Assembly (NCBI GenBank): GCA_021295815.1
Contig: JAGWBQ010000005.1
Span: 45,262-109,261, forward strand
Source: Gemmatimonadota bacterium
Lineage (GTDB): Bacteria > Gemmatimonadota > Gemmatimonadetes > Longimicrobiales > Gaopeijiaceae
Reading direction: 5' to 3'
Length of the DNA: 64,000 bases
Below, in pieces: positions 17,420 to 26,190 of the stretch; position 1 is the first letter of the stretch, and every line of letters starts with the position of its first letter. The translations under genes and the position numbers were made by a program. Below the pieces are notes generated by a model. The model made no database searches. It saw only the letters and a list, made by a program, of their open reading frames with translations, and had not been told where the DNA came from.

Positions 17420-18109
17420 TTACCGTCCCTTGCTGAGCGCTCCTCCCCAGGGGTGGATGAAATCCTCCGGCTCCACGCCGAGCCCCTCGGCGACCCGGGT
17501 TATGTAGTTGAAGTAGCCGACCACCTGTGTCGCGTCGTGGATGGCGCGATCGCTGAAACCGAGCCTTCGAAGCCGGTCGAGATCGGCGGCGTCGAGCTCG
17601 GAGGGCGTCAGCGTCATCTTCTCGGCGTACTCGCAGAGCGCGGCGTCGGCGACCGAGAGCCCCGGAGACCTTCCTTCGCGCGCGATCGAGTGCACGAAGT
17701 CGTCCAAGGCCTCATCCCTGGTCGCAGCGGCTCCGCCACCCGAGCCTGTTCCATCCGCGTCGTCGTCTTCGTCGCCCTCCCGGCCGTGGCGGGTCAGGTC
17801 GATCTCGTGGTGATCGGCGGCTTCCTCGATCTCTTCCCGGAGATCATGCGCGTGCGCCTGAGTTCAGTAGAAGCAGTCCACTGCCCGGGCGGTGACCACC
17901 GCGAGCATCTCCCGCCGCCATCTGGAGAGAGGTGAGGAGCCGAACATCACCGCACGGTAGAAGTCCATCGAGCTTCTCAGCACGGGAGGATTCAGGCTCA
18001 TGACGCGGACGATGCCCCAGACGCGCCCCGAACGCTGGACGGCCTGGTCGAAGAGACGGCGCAGCAGGCCGGTGGCCTCGTCTGGCGGGATCTCCTGGAT
18101 GTTCGACAT
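17420..18109 (-). CDS. AhpD-family peroxidase-like protein, candidate selenoprotein (CxxU)
   Basis: Carboxymuconolactone-decarboxylase/AhpD-fold protein of the 'peroxidase-related enzyme' group, read through one in-frame TGA at 17864-17866. Residues 1-81 (SNIQEIPPDEATGLL ... REMLAVVTARAVDCFY) match the family N-terminus. The next codon is TGA, followed by TQAHAHDL and, after a Gly/Asp-rich linker, LCEYAEKMTLTPSELD and GFSDRAIHDATQVVGYFN. E67, C79, position 82 and H86 reproduce the spacing of the AhpD catalytic set (Glu, then Cys 12 later, CxxC, His 4 after the second Cys), so TGA sits exactly at the redox-active second cysteine. No stop or frameshift occurs in the 148 codons after TGA (229 residues in all). 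I read it as selenocysteine; a nonsense mutation or base-call error is the alternative. The region from ~residue 96 to 145 is an unusual acidic, glycine-rich linker. The family removes peroxides using a disulfide/selenenylsulfide relay. Confidence 0.82.
17828..17845 (-). promoter_or_regulatory. SECIS-like hairpin downstream of in-frame TGA
   Basis: On the - strand, GATCTC (17845-17840) and GAGATC (17833-17828) form a perfect 6-bp stem, extendable by a U-G pair, with the 6-nt loop CGGGAA. It begins 18 nt after the TGA at 17864-17866, so the loop starts at nt 25. This fits the general bacterial SECIS description: apical loop ~16-37 nt after UGA, short stem, and a G among the first two loop bases (here the second). 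A perfect 6-bp stem can occur by chance in GC-rich DNA, so this supports but does not prove selenocysteine insertion. Confidence 0.6.
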
Positions 18110-18255
18110 CGGACGCTTTCCGCTTCAGCAGGGGTCGGGTCAAGTAGGGGTCTAGCTCAGGTGAGCCTGATCGGGGTCCAACTCAAGATAACCCGCGCAT
18201 GGGCACGCCGCGCCCTCCAAGCGAGCACGGAAAACCCAGTGTCGACGGCCCGGCG

Positions 18256-19287
18256 CTACCCGGTACAAAGTTCGGCGAGCGTTCGCGGGTCGATGTTGCC
18301 GCCGGTAAGGACCGCGACCACCGGTCGGTCGCCGGCGACGGGGATTTTACCCGCGCGCAAGGCAGCGACCCCGGCCGCCCCGGAGGGTTCGACCACGAGC
18401 CTCTCCACGTTAAGTAGAAAACCCGCGGCGGAGAGGATTTCGTCCTCGGTCACGAGCGCGACTCCCTCGCAGGCCCGGTCCACGATCCGGAAGGTGAGCT
18501 TTCCGGCCATCGGCGGAGCCAGGCCGTCCGCGACCGACCGGGGCCTCGCGATCCGCACCGCTTCGCGAGCTCGCAGACTCGCCTCCATAGCCGCCGCCCC
18601 GACCGGCTCCACCCCCCAGACGCGCGCGCCGCCAGCTTCGGCCTTCGACTTCGCCGCCAGGGCCACACCCGACACGAGTCCGCCGCCTCCTACCGGCACG
18701 ACGACGGCATCCGCCTCGGGAAGCTCCTCGAAGATCTCCTCGCCGCAGGTCGCATGGCCGTAAACCACCGGTTCCGCGTCGAACGGGTGGAGGAAAATAA
18801 GCCCGCGTTCCCGCGTGATCCGCTCCACCGTCTCGAACGCCTCGGCGACGTCACCGGCGAGGACGACCTCGGCTCCCAGACGACGCGCCCTTTCGGCCTT
18901 GTAGCGCGAGGCCGACGCCGGCATGACCACGAGCGCGGCCACCCCTGCCTGCGCGGCCGCCCAGGCCACCGCTTGAGCGTGATTGCCGGCCGAGATGGTC
19001 GACACGCCCCGCCGCCGCTCCTTCTCCGACAGAAGCCGGACGGCGTTGAACGCGCCCCGCACCTTGAAGGAGCCGGTGATCTGCCGGTTCTCGCACTTGA
19101 GGTGAACCGGGGCGCCGAGCTCCTCCGACAGGTCCGGTGAGAAGAGCATGGGTGTGCGTCTGACCGCGCGGCGCACCGCGGCGCTCGCATCCGCCATTCC
19201 GGCGCGGGCCTCGGAGAGGACGACGTCCCAGCTTCCGGTTTCCGAGGCCTTCGGCACGACAGGCTCGGAGCTCGAGATCTCAGACAC
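18256..19287 (-). CDS. Threonine dehydratase-like PLP enzyme (threonine ammonia-lyase)
   Basis: Fold-type II PLP enzyme of 343 residues that probably deaminates threonine to 2-oxobutyrate. Serine dehydratase or serine racemase activity is also possible in this family. Visible features are RRTPMLFSPDLSEELG, the ENRQITGSFKVRGA segment with the PLP-binding lysine, STISAGNHAQAVAWAA, and the glycine-rich phosphate-binding PVGGGGLVSG. There is no C-terminal ACT domain, so it resembles the short, catabolic-type enzyme rather than feedback-inhibited IlvA. Start is a GTG at 19287, with argG diverging 98 bases away. The ~146 bases between this gene and the AhpD-family start contain nothing I recognise. 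Confidence 0.88.
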   Translation of the reverse strand: MSEISSSEPVVPKASETGSWDVVLSEARAGMADASAAVRRAVRRTPMLFSPDLSEELGAPVHLKCENRQITGSFKVRGAFNAVRLLSEKERRRGVSTISAGNHAQAVAWAAAQAGVAALVVMPASASRYKAERARRLGAEVVLAGDVAEAFETVERITRERGLIFLHPFDAEPVVYGHATCGEEIFEELPEADAVVVPVGGGGLVSGVALAAKSKAEAGGARVWGVEPVGAAAMEASLRAREAVRIARPRSVADGLAPPMAGKLTFRIVDRACEGVALVTEDEILSAAGFLLNVERLVVEPSGAAGVAALRAGKIPVAGDRPVVAVLTGGNIDPRTLAELCTG

Positions 19288-19309
19288 CCGTGTTTCCTTT
19301 CATCGCGGC

Positions 19310-19323
19310 AATCTAGCTAGATT
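19310..19323. promoter_or_regulatory. Palindrome in the divergent argG promoter region
   Basis: AATCTAGCTAGATT is a perfect 14-bp palindrome, AT-rich against a GC-rich background. It lies 23 bp upstream of the threonine dehydratase start and 62 bp upstream of argG. It does not resemble the classical ARG box. It may be an operator for either gene, but could be chance. Confidence 0.35.
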
Positions 19324-19385
19324 TGCGCTGACAGTCCTTGGACAATCTCGCGAGAGCAAACTGCCATACGCGGAGGATAGCATAG

Positions 19386-20591
19386 ATGAAGGTCGTGCTG
19401 GGATATTCCGGAGGGCTCGACACCTCCATCATCGTTCCCTGGCTGCGCGAGAAGTACGACGCCGAAGTCATCTGCATGGCCGGAGACGTCGGTCAGCGCG
19501 GCGGCCTGGAGGGACTCGAGGCACGCGCCCTGGCATCAGGCGCAACGGCCTTCTTCGGCGAGGATCTGCGCAGGGAGTTCGTCGAGGATTTCGTTTTTCC
19601 CACACTCCGCATCGGGGCCGTATACGGCCGCAAGTACTTGCTGGGCACTGCGATCGCCCGCCCCATCCTCGCCAAGCGCCAGGCGGAGGTCGCCATCGAG
19701 GTCGACGCGGACGCCTTGGCTCACGGCTGCACCGGCAAAGGTAACGATCAGGTGCGCTTCGAGCTCGGCTACCTCGCGTTCGCCCCGTTGCTCAAGATCG
19801 TGGCCCCCTGGCGCGAATGGGAGATCCGTTCTCGCGAGGATGCGCTCGAGTACGCCCGTGAACGCTCCATTCCACTTGAAGACGTGGACACCGACAAGCT
19901 CTACAGCCGCGACGAGAACCTCTGGCACCTCTCGCACGAGGGCGGCCCTCTGGAGGACCCTGGCGCCGGTCCCGACGAAGAGATGTTCATCCTGACCGAC
20001 TCTCCTCTGAACGCTCCCGACGAACCAGAAAGGGTCGAGATCGGTTTCGATGCGGGAACCCCGGTGAGCGTCAACGGCGAGAGGATGGACCCGGTCGAGC
20101 TGCTCTCCACCCTTAACGCATTGGGCGGTCGGCACGGAGTCGGCCGGGCGGATCTCGTCGAGAACAGGCTCGTGGGAATGAAATCCCGCGGCGTATACGA
20201 AACCCCGGGCGGCACCATCCTCCACGCGGCCCTCCGGGACCTCGAGTCGATCACGCTCGACCGCAAGGCCGAGGGGCTCAAGGACGAGATGGCCATGCGC
20301 TGGGCCGACCTGGTCTACGAAGGCAGATGGTGGACGGTGGAGAGGGAGGCCTTGCAGGCCGCCACCGACGTGCTCGCGGAGCGAGTCACCGGCGAGGTGG
20401 GGCTCGACCTCTACAAGGGGGGCTGCCACGTGGTCGGGCGCAACAGTCCGCGCTCGCTCTACAGGGAGGATCTCGCCTCCTTCGGCGCCGCCGAATCGTA
20501 CGATCACGCCGACGCCACGGGCTTCATTCGCCTCTTCGGCATCCCGGTGCGCGCGGAGGCAGGCGTGACCTCGCTCGACTTCGGGGACTAG
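19386..20591 (+). CDS. argG: Argininosuccinate synthase
   Basis: Joins citrulline and aspartate with ATP in arginine biosynthesis. Its 401 residues begin KVVLGYSGGLDTSIIVPWL, the ATP-pyrophosphatase P-loop (SGGLDTS). The later motifs AHGCTGKGNDQVRFE and GRHGVGRADLVENRLVGMKSR are both highly conserved. The ATG has a good Shine-Dalgarno sequence (GGAGG, 10 bases upstream). It is the first gene of a compact operon with argH nine bases behind. No other arginine genes are present in the window, so earlier pathway steps are encoded elsewhere. Confidence 0.97.
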   Translation: MKVVLGYSGGLDTSIIVPWLREKYDAEVICMAGDVGQRGGLEGLEARALASGATAFFGEDLRREFVEDFVFPTLRIGAVYGRKYLLGTAIARPILAKRQAEVAIEVDADALAHGCTGKGNDQVRFELGYLAFAPLLKIVAPWREWEIRSREDALEYARERSIPLEDVDTDKLYSRDENLWHLSHEGGPLEDPGAGPDEEMFILTDSPLNAPDEPERVEIGFDAGTPVSVNGERMDPVELLSTLNALGGRHGVGRADLVENRLVGMKSRGVYETPGGTILHAALRDLESITLDRKAEGLKDEMAMRWADLVYEGRWWTVEREALQAATDVLAERVTGEVGLDLYKGGCHVVGRNSPRSLYREDLASFGAAESYDHADATGFIRLFGIPVRAEAGVTSLDFGD

Positions 20592-20600
20592 CGCCTCGTC

Positions 20601-22031
20601 GTGGCCACCCCTTCCGGCTCCCTCTGGGGCGGACGCTTCGAGGAGCCCATGGCCCCGGAGATGGTGCCGTTGAATCTCTGCCTTCCCGTCGACGGCCGGC
20701 TCTGGCGCGAGGACATAAGGGGCAGCCTCGCCTGGGCCCGGGCGATCGGACGGGCCGGAGTGCTCGACGAACATGAGGTCGAGCGGATCGTCGCCGGCCT
20801 CGGAAGGGTGGGCGAGCGGATCGAGCGGGAGGGGCTCGACGGCGCACCGGATGAGGACGTGCACTCGGCCGTGGAACGCCTTCTCGGCGAAGAGATCGGG
20901 CCCCTGGCCGGAAAGCTCCACACCGGACGTTCGCGAAACGACCAGTCCGCGACCGGCACGCGCCTCTGGGGGATGGCCGTCGCCGAGCAGGTGGTCGCCG
21001 ACCTCGAGGAGCTGATCTCGGTGTTCGCCGAGCTCGCCGAACGAACTCTCGACCTGGTCATGCCCGGCTACACACATCTCCAGCAGGCCCAGCCGGTCAG
21101 GGTCGCGCACTGGGCTCTCTCCCACGCCTTTCCGCTGCTTCGCGACGCCGGCCGCTTCCAACGGGCCCGCCGAGCCGCCTCCGTGCTGCCCCTGGGATCA
21201 GGCGCTCTCGCCGGCTGCCCCTTTCCCGTCGACCGAGAGGCGATCCGGGCGGAGCTCGGCTTCGAACGGGTCTCGGAGAACTCGATGGACGGCGTCTCCG
21301 ACCGGGACTGGATGTGCGATCTGGTCTACGCGGGCGCTCTCGCGGGCGTCCACATCTCACGCCTGGGTGAAGACCTCGTGCTCTTTTCGTCGCGCGAATT
21401 CGGATTCGTGAGGCTCTCCGACGGCTTCTCCACCGGGTCGAGCCTGATGCCTCAGAAGCGCAATCCCGACGCTGCGGAGCTCGCCCGAGGCAAGGCGGCC
21501 CGACTGGCGGGCAACCTTACCACGCTTCTGACCTTGGCCAAGGGGCTGCCGACCGGCTACAACCGCGACCTCCAGGAGGACAAGGAGGCTATCTTTGACA
21601 CCGCCGACACCCTCAAGGTGCTCCTGCCTGCAACGACGGGCGCCGTTCGGACCTTAAGCTTCTCCGCGGAGCGCGTCTCCGCCTCCCTCGACGCAGCCAT
21701 GCTCGCCACCGACCTCGCGGATCATCTCGTCAGGGAAGGGGTGCCCTTTCGCGAAACCCACGAAATAGTGGGCCGGCTCGTGCGTAAGGCCGAATCTCTC
21801 GGCATCGGCGTCGCTTCACTCCCCAAGGAGGATTTGGCCGAAGCCCATTCCTCGCTCGGCGGCGATCTTGCCGCCGTCTTCGATTTCGAGCGTTCGGTCG
21901 AAACTCGAAACACCGCCGGCGGCACTTCGCGCAGGGCCGTCCTCGAACAGCTCGCCAACGTCAGAGGTCGCCTCCACCCCGCACGGAAGGGCTCCCCGAC
22001 GGCAGGCTTCTCCGCAACTTCGCCAACATGA
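20601..22031 (+). CDS. argH: Argininosuccinate lyase
   Basis: Splits argininosuccinate into arginine and fumarate, completing the step after ArgG. It has 476 residues and starts at a GTG nine bases after argG. Conserved features are SLWGGRF at the N-terminus, [28 protein letters not shown] and the superfamily signature [16 protein letters not shown], which contains the mobile catalytic loop. The C-terminus, after RRAVLEQL, carries a short extension. The stop overlaps the ATG of the DAHP synthase gene (ATGA), so arginine and aromatic genes are translationally coupled. Confidence 0.97.
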   Translation: MATPSGSLWGGRFEEPMAPEMVPLNLCLPVDGRLWREDIRGSLAWARAIGRAGVLDEHEVERIVAGLGRVGERIEREGLDGAPDEDVHSAVERLLGEEIGPLAGKLHTGRSRNDQSATGTRLWGMAVAEQVVADLEELISVFAELAERTLDLVMPGYTHLQQAQPVRVAHWALSHAFPLLRDAGRFQRARRAASVLPLGSGALAGCPFPVDREAIRAELGFERVSENSMDGVSDRDWMCDLVYAGALAGVHISRLGEDLVLFSSREFGFVRLSDGFSTGSSLMPQKRNPDAAELARGKAARLAGNLTTLLTLAKGLPTGYNRDLQEDKEAIFDTADTLKVLLPATTGAVRTLSFSAERVSASLDAAMLATDLADHLVREGVPFRETHEIVGRLVRKAESLGIGVASLPKEDLAEAHSSLGGDLAAVFDFERSVETRNTAGGTSRRAVLEQLANVRGRLHPARKGSPTAGFSATSPT

Positions 22032-23131
22032 TCATCATCACCCGCGCCGGCGTCAGCGCCGACGAAATCAACCACATTCGCGAACGCGTCGAAGCGCTGG
22101 GTCTGCGCACTCACCTTTCCGAGGGTGAACGACGCACCGTCATCGGCTGCATCGGAGACGAAACGCTGCTCAGAAGCGTGCCCCTGCTCTCCGTTCCCGG
22201 GGTCGAACGCGTCCACGAGGTTCAGCGTCCCTACAAGCTCGCCTCCAAGCACTTCGCAGCCGGAGACACGAAGATCAAGCTGGGCGAGGTCGAGCTCGGC
22301 GGGCTTGAGATCGCGGTCATCGCCGGTCCGTGCTCGGTCGAAGGGCGCGACATGCTGCTCGACACCGCCCACAACGTCGGAGCCTCCGGTGCGCGAGCCC
22401 TGCGGGGCGGCGCCTTCAAGCCCCGGACCTCCCCCTATTCCTGGCGGGGACTAGGTGAAGACGGGCTCAAGATCCTCGCCGAGGCCCGGGAAGAGACTGG
22501 CCTCCCGCTCGTGACCGAGGTCATGGACACCCGTCACGTCGAGCTCGTGGCGTCCTATGCCGACGTTCTGCAGATCGGCACCCGCAACATGCAGAACTTC
22601 AACCTCCTCCAGGAAGTGGGCCGAACCCTGCGCCCGGTCCTGCTCAAGCGAGGGATGGCGGCGACCGTGAAAGACCTCCTCCTGGCCGCCGAGTACGTCA
22701 TGAGCCAGGGCAACAACGACGTGATCCTCTGCGAGCGGGGGATCCGTACCTTCGGCACCGCGACCCGGAACACCTTCGACCTGGCCGCGATCCCCGTCCT
22801 CAAGCGTGAGACGCACCTGCCGGTCGTCGCGGACCCGTCGCACGCCGGAGGATACCGCCACCTGGTCGCCCCGCTCTCCTACGCGGCGATCGCGGCAGGA
22901 GCCGACGGCCTGATCGTCGAGGTGCATCCCGACCCCGAGACCGCCGCGTCCGACGGCGAACAGTCGCTCGATTTCGCCGAGTTCTCTTCGCTCATGGCGG
23001 GGCTCGCGGGATTTGCCGAGGCCGCAGGTCGCAGCGTGGCCGGCGAAGAGCCGAGAGCGGGACCGGCCGCCGTAGGCGTGTCCTCCGGGGCGGCCGAGAA
23101 GAGGACCGCCGCATCCGCCGCGAGCGGCTGA
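22028..23131 (+). CDS. aroF: 3-deoxy-7-phosphoheptulonate synthase (DAHP synthase, type I-beta)
   Basis: First enzyme of the shikimate pathway; it condenses phosphoenolpyruvate with erythrose 4-phosphate. The 367 residues comprise an N-terminal ferredoxin-like regulatory domain (about residues 1-70, [17 protein letters not shown]), which typically mediates feedback control, and then the TIM barrel. Barrel motifs are [40 protein letters not shown] and VADPSHAGG. The last ~40 residues after FAEAAG form an alanine-rich tail outside the family core. It follows argH with a four-base overlap and precedes rpiA, whose product helps supply pentose phosphates and thus erythrose 4-phosphate. Confidence 0.95.
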   Translation: MIIITRAGVSADEINHIRERVEALGLRTHLSEGERRTVIGCIGDETLLRSVPLLSVPGVERVHEVQRPYKLASKHFAAGDTKIKLGEVELGGLEIAVIAGPCSVEGRDMLLDTAHNVGASGARALRGGAFKPRTSPYSWRGLGEDGLKILAEAREETGLPLVTEVMDTRHVELVASYADVLQIGTRNMQNFNLLQEVGRTLRPVLLKRGMAATVKDLLLAAEYVMSQGNNDVILCERGIRTFGTATRNTFDLAAIPVLKRETHLPVVADPSHAGGYRHLVAPLSYAAIAAGADGLIVEVHPDPETAASDGEQSLDFAEFSSLMAGLAGFAEAAGRSVAGEEPRAGPAAVGVSSGAAEKRTAASAASG

Positions 23132-23156
23132 AGATTCGGGGATCGACCGGCGGACG

Positions 23157-23936
23157 GTGACCCGCACCGAGCTCAAACGCGCAGCCGCCCGAAGGGCGCT
23201 CTCCTTCGTCGAGAGCGGCATGGTTCTCGGGCTGGGGACGGGAAGCACGGTCGAGCCCTTCGTGGAACTGCTCGGGTCGGCCGTCTCCGCAGGCGAGCTC
23301 TCGGAGATCGTGGGAATTGCCACCTCAGTGCGCACTGCGAAGCTCGCCGAGAGGGTGGGGATCCGGCTCACGTCCCTTTCCGGAACGAAGGTGATCGATC
23401 TTACCGTCGACGGGGCCGACGAGGTCGCTCCCGGGCTCGACCTCACCAAGGGACTGGGCGGGGCGCTCCTGCGGGAGAAGATGGTGGCGCGGGCGTCGCG
23501 TCGGTTCGTGGTGGTGGCCGACGATTCCAAGCTGGTCGAACGCTTGGGCCGGAAGGCGCCGCTTCCGGTCGAGGTGATCCCCTGGGAGCACGAGGTCCAC
23601 GTGTCGTTTTTCGAAGAGCTGGGAGCCGAACCCCGGTTGCGCATGGAGGGCCGCGAGCCCTACCGTACCGACAACGGCAACTTCATCTATCACCTCGCCT
23701 GGGCGGAGCCGGCCGACCCGGTTTCCGTGCAGGCAGCACTCGCCGCGAGGGCGGGGGTGGTCGAGTCCGGGTTCTTTCTGGGCATGGCCGACTTCGCGGT
23801 CGTCGCGGGGAGCGCCAGGGTCGAGCTGCTTCGCCGAGGGGGCGGCGAGCGCCGCGAGGAGCTCGCGCAGGCCGACGATCGTCGGGGGGCCGCCGCAGGG
23901 TCCGGCGAGGGCTCGCATCCGGGAGCGCGGGCATGA
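23157..23936 (+). CDS. rpiA: Ribose-5-phosphate isomerase A
   Basis: Interconverts ribose 5-phosphate and ribulose 5-phosphate in the pentose phosphate pathway. The 259 residues include GLGTGSTVEPFVELL (phosphate loop), VDGADEVAPGLDLTKGLGGALLREKMVA with the catalytic acid, and the C-terminal domain around TDNGNFIYH. The family's usual KGGGGALLREK reads KGLGG here, a small but real deviation at the active-site loop. A ~35-residue charged, glycine-rich tail exceeds the usual length of about 220. Start is a GTG at 23157. The stop overlaps rpe by four bases (ATGA). Confidence 0.94.
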   Translation: MTRTELKRAAARRALSFVESGMVLGLGTGSTVEPFVELLGSAVSAGELSEIVGIATSVRTAKLAERVGIRLTSLSGTKVIDLTVDGADEVAPGLDLTKGLGGALLREKMVARASRRFVVVADDSKLVERLGRKAPLPVEVIPWEHEVHVSFFEELGAEPRLRMEGREPYRTDNGNFIYHLAWAEPADPVSVQAALAARAGVVESGFFLGMADFAVVAGSARVELLRRGGGERREELAQADDRRGAAAGSGEGSHPGARA

Positions 23937-24619
23937 ACCCTACGGTGTCCGGTCCGCTGATCGCGCCTTCCATCCTCTCCTGCGACTTCGCCAGACTCGC
24001 CGAGGAGATCGCCGACGTGGAGGCTGGCGGAGCCGACTGGATCCACGTCGACGTCATGGACGGCCACTTCGTCCCCAACCTGACCATGGGACCGGTGATC
24101 GTCGCGGGCGCCAGACGCAGCACCGCTCTCCCTCTCGACGTCCACCTGATGATCGAGAATCCGGAGGCGTACCTGAGGTCGTTCGCCGACGCGGGGGCCG
24201 ACGCGATCACGGTCCACGCCGAGGTTTGCGACGATCTCGCCGCCGTCCTTAAGACGTTGGACGAGCTGGAGGTCGAGGCAGGGGTGGCCGTCAATCCGGA
24301 GACTCCGCTCTCCGCGGTCGAGGGCGTCCTTGACGGGATCGACCTTCTGGTCGTCATGTCGGTGAATCCCGGGTTCGGTGGACAGGGCTACATCCCGGGA
24401 AGCGCCGACAAGGTCAGGCGGGCCTCCGAGCTGATCGCGCGGATGAACGGCGACACCCTCATAGAGGTGGACGGAGGCGTGGACGCGTCGAACGCGGCGC
24501 GGATCGCGGAAGCCGGCGCGACAGTCCTTGTGGCCGGATCGGCGGTCTTCGGCCATCCCGCGGGCGGTTCCGCGGGCGTGAGGGAGATCCGACGAGCCCT
24601 GACCCGGTCGTTCGCGTGA
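23933..24619 (+). CDS. rpe: Ribulose-phosphate 3-epimerase
   Basis: Epimerises ribulose 5-phosphate to xylulose 5-phosphate; a metal-dependent TIM barrel of 228 residues. Signature segments are APSILSCDFARL, the metal and acid residues in HVDVMDGHFVPNLTMG, VHLMIENPEAYL, VMSVNPGFGGQGYIP and EVDGGVDASNA. Overlaps both neighbours by four bases (rpiA upstream, the TIGR01777 gene downstream), so the three are co-translated. With rpiA it forms the non-oxidative pentose phosphate pair. Confidence 0.96.
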   Translation: MNPTVSGPLIAPSILSCDFARLAEEIADVEAGGADWIHVDVMDGHFVPNLTMGPVIVAGARRSTALPLDVHLMIENPEAYLRSFADAGADAITVHAEVCDDLAAVLKTLDELEVEAGVAVNPETPLSAVEGVLDGIDLLVVMSVNPGFGGQGYIPGSADKVRRASELIARMNGDTLIEVDGGVDASNAARIAEAGATVLVAGSAVFGHPAGGSAGVREIRRALTRSFA

Positions 24620-26001
24620 AGCTCACCTTTTCCGCCGAACTTCCGGGCCACAGCCCCGAATCCGTCTTCGCCTGGCACGAACGCCCGGGAGCCTTCGAGC
24701 GTCTCACCCCGCCCTGGACGAAGGTCCGAGTGCTAGAATCGAACGGCGGCATCGGCGAGGGCGGCCGTAGGGTGCTCCGCGTGAAGTACGGCCCGAGCGC
24801 CTATCGCTGGGAGCTCCGCCACACCGGATACAGGCGAGGCGAACGCTTCGTGGACGAGCAGGTGTCGGGCCCGATGCGCCGCTGGAGGCACGAGCACCTC
24901 TTCGAGCCGACCGAGGACGGAGGCACCCGCATCGTCGACAGGCTGGACGTCGAGCTCCCGGCAGGCGCCGGGGCGGGTTTCGCTCCGAACCTCGTCAAGC
25001 GCGAACTGGGTCGCTTCTTCGCCTTCCGCTATCGGCGTCTGCAAGCGGATCTCGACCGCCATGCCGAGCACAGCGGAGCTCCCGGGCTCCGCGTGGGCGT
25101 TTCCGGGGCCTCGGGGCTGGTAGGATCGGCGCTCTGCGCTTTCCTCGAGACCGGCGGCCACGACGTGCTGCGCTTCACACGCCGGCATGGTGAAGCGGCG
25201 GGAAGCCCGGGCGGCTCTCGCGCCTACTGGAACCCGGCGGCGGGCGAGATGGACGAGAAGGCCCTCAGGGGACTGGACGCCGTGGTCCATCTTGCGGGAG
25301 CGCCGATCGCACAAGGACGCTGGACACCGGATCGCAGACGGGCGATACGGCTGAGCCGGACCAGGGGCACCGCACTGATGTCACGGGCTCTGGCGCGCTC
25401 ATCGTCAGGACCGCGCACGCTCGTGAGCGCGTCGGCCGTCGGCTATTACGGCAACCGGGGCGACCAACGACTAGACGAGTCCGCGAAGTCGGGCCGGGGC
25501 TTCCTCGCGGACGTGTGCCGAGAGTGGGAGGGGGCGACCGAGGCGGCGGAGAAGGCCGGGATCCGGGTCGCCAAGATGCGGATCGGGCCCGTGCTCTCCC
25601 CGGCGGGCGGTGCGCTCGGGCAGATGCTGTTGCCGTTCAAGTTCGGCGTCGGCGGACGCATCGCCGCCGGCCGCCAGTACTTCAGTTGGATAGACGCCGA
25701 CGATCTGACTGCGGCCATCCATCACGTGCTCAGGGACGGGCGACTCGGCGGAGCCGTCAACGCGACCGCGCCCAACCCGGTTCCGAACGCGGCCTTCACC
25801 TCGGCGCTGGGAAGAGCGCTGGGCAGGCCGACCCTGGTTCCGGTTCCGTCGCTGGCGATCAAGGCCGCCTTCGGGCAGTTGGGGACGGAGGTGCTCCTCT
25901 GGGGACAGCGGGCCGTCCCGGCGAAGCTGATCGAGTCTGGATTCCGCTTCGAGTTCGAGGGCGCCGAGGACTCGCTCGCGCATCAGCTGGGACGAACCTG
26001 A
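24616..26001 (+). CDS. TIGR01777 epimerase-like protein with N-terminal SRPBCC domain
   Basis: Two-domain protein of 461 residues starting at a GTG that overlaps the rpe stop. Residues ~1-150 form a SRPBCC/START-like ligand-binding domain (KLTFSAELPGHSPESVFAWHERPGAFERLT). Residues ~155-460 form an extended short-chain dehydrogenase of the TIGR01777/YfcH type: VGVSGASGLVGSALCAFLE is the Rossmann dinucleotide motif. SASAVGYYGNRGDQRLDE contains the YYG segment of this family, and RIGPVLSPAGGALGQML follows. The substrate is not known for the family. This SRPBCC-epimerase order is a known fusion. It is the last gene of the argG operon. Confidence 0.88.
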   Translation: MKLTFSAELPGHSPESVFAWHERPGAFERLTPPWTKVRVLESNGGIGEGGRRVLRVKYGPSAYRWELRHTGYRRGERFVDEQVSGPMRRWRHEHLFEPTEDGGTRIVDRLDVELPAGAGAGFAPNLVKRELGRFFAFRYRRLQADLDRHAEHSGAPGLRVGVSGASGLVGSALCAFLETGGHDVLRFTRRHGEAAGSPGGSRAYWNPAAGEMDEKALRGLDAVVHLAGAPIAQGRWTPDRRRAIRLSRTRGTALMSRALARSSSGPRTLVSASAVGYYGNRGDQRLDESAKSGRGFLADVCREWEGATEAAEKAGIRVAKMRIGPVLSPAGGALGQMLLPFKFGVGGRIAAGRQYFSWIDADDLTAAIHHVLRDGRLGGAVNATAPNPVPNAAFTSALGRALGRPTLVPVPSLAIKAAFGQLGTEVLLWGQRAVPAKLIESGFRFEFEGAEDSLAHQLGRT

Positions 26002-26054
26002 CCGGAAGACCGAGAGCGTCATCAAGGCGCCGCGCCCGCTCAAGCGAAACCGAC

Positions 26055-26069
26055 GGCCGAACTTCGGCC
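26055..26069. promoter_or_regulatory. Palindrome before the susC promoter
   Basis: GGCCGAACTTCGGCC has 7-bp complementary arms around one base and sits two bases upstream of the -35 box at 26071. It could be an operator or a short hairpin ending the upstream operon; no T-run follows it. Confidence 0.35.
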
Positions 26070-26070
26070 C

Positions 26071-26099
26071 TTGCAGCAATCCGCGCGACTAGGTATTAT
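26071..26099 (+). promoter_or_regulatory. Predicted sigma-70-type promoter for the susC/susD genes
   Basis: TTGCAG at 26071-26076 and TATTAT at 26094-26099 are separated by exactly 17 bases, a good match to sigma-70 spacing, within a locally AT-richer stretch. The predicted transcript would have a leader of about 85 bases before the ATG at 26191. Confidence 0.6.
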
Positions 26100-26190
26100 C
26101 TTCCGTACATCGACTTTCCGGCCCGCCGGCCTGCTCACATGGAGGCGGTCACCGGGACGCACACGCAATGCTTCAACTAACGAGGGAAAC

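Noticed and set aside
17420..17707. Separate short gene for the C-terminal half of the AhpD-like protein
   Set aside because: It is in the same frame as the N-terminal part, with no stop in between apart from the single TGA. The two are better read as one gene.
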